Assembly (NCBI GenBank): GCA_964030475.1
Contig: CAXIPT010000007.1
Location: forward strand, 4,669,607 to 4,733,606
Reading direction: 5' to 3'
Origin: Tethya wilhelma
Taxonomy: Eukaryota; Porifera; Demospongiae; Tethyida; Tethyidae
Length of the DNA stretch: 64,000 bases
How positions within the stretch are numbered: position 1 is the first letter of the stretch; every line of letters starts with the position of its first letter. Positions 63,921 to 64,000 of the stretch are shown here, one piece after another. The notes beneath the pieces were generated by a model. That model searched no databases and had not been told where the DNA came from. It saw only the letters and a list, made by a program, of their open reading frames with translations. Both the position numbers and the translations under genes were made by a program.

Positions 63921-64000
63921 TAACCTATTGAGAATCGGCTAAGCATCAGGCTTAGTGCAGGCAGGCATGCATAATATGCAGTGGGTTGTACAGTGTACTA

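Noticed and set aside
1..64000. CRISPR arrays, operons, bacterial-type ribosome binding sites or prophage
   Set aside because: The window is spliced animal nuclear DNA; the tandem repeats seen are minisatellites, MITEs and gene duplications.

Overview
The window looks like nuclear DNA of an animal, most likely a demosponge of the Amphimedon type. This is inferred from compact AT-rich DNA, GT-AG introns, intronless tandem TRIM-NHL genes with perfect GCC-ATG-G start contexts, abundant short inverted-repeat elements and many GCATGC-rich spacers. It is a draft assembly: there are three N runs (2191-2252, 33072-33110, 61929-61965) and at least seven single-N joints, several of which fall exactly where gene structure breaks.

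Layout. 1-3060: repeats, a decayed acetyltransferase copy and one exon of a probable sugar transporter (minus). 3382-4305: a two-domain GNAT acetyltransferase (plus). 4442-6814: a complete eight-exon DHRS7-type short-chain dehydrogenase (minus). 7140-41920: one large gene on the plus strand encoding ELYS/AHCTF1, the nuclear-pore and chromatin-binding nucleoporin. I reconstruct 25 exons and about 1679 residues, with phases that close throughout. Between exons 13 and 14 lies a 23.5 kb intron holding a same-strand tandem array of RING/B-box/B-box/coiled-coil/filamin/NHL (TRIM71-like) genes. Three are intact at exactly 736 aa, one has the same length but a single nonsense codon, and the rest are truncated, gapped or decayed. 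A LINE fragment sits inside the array. Each well-preserved TRIM copy is preceded by a shared upstream module containing a near-palindromic ATTGATTATCAAT element.

42426-64000 holds two unrelated, unnamed families interleaved and repeatedly duplicated. One is a membrane protein with a ~200 aa ectodomain and seven predicted membrane segments (42426-44670, a truncated paralogue at 52823-53312, and decayed relics near 55.9, 58.9 and 62.6 kb). The other is a family of ~285-294 aa secreted cysteine-rich proteins (intact at 47.2, 49.4, 56.6 and 60.3 kb; decayed at 58.4 and 63.4 kb) with a conserved TATA-box promoter. Their intergenic DNA is duplicated too, in tandem and inverted, so the two families seem to spread as one linked unit. 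A stray TRIM fragment (50.9 kb) also lies here.

How the genes work together: ELYS, DHRS7 and GNAT are ordinary cellular genes. The TRIM array probably supplies paralogous ubiquitin ligases or RNA regulators. The secreted and membrane families are lineage-expanded; a ligand/receptor or recognition role is only a guess from their linkage and hypervariable linker.
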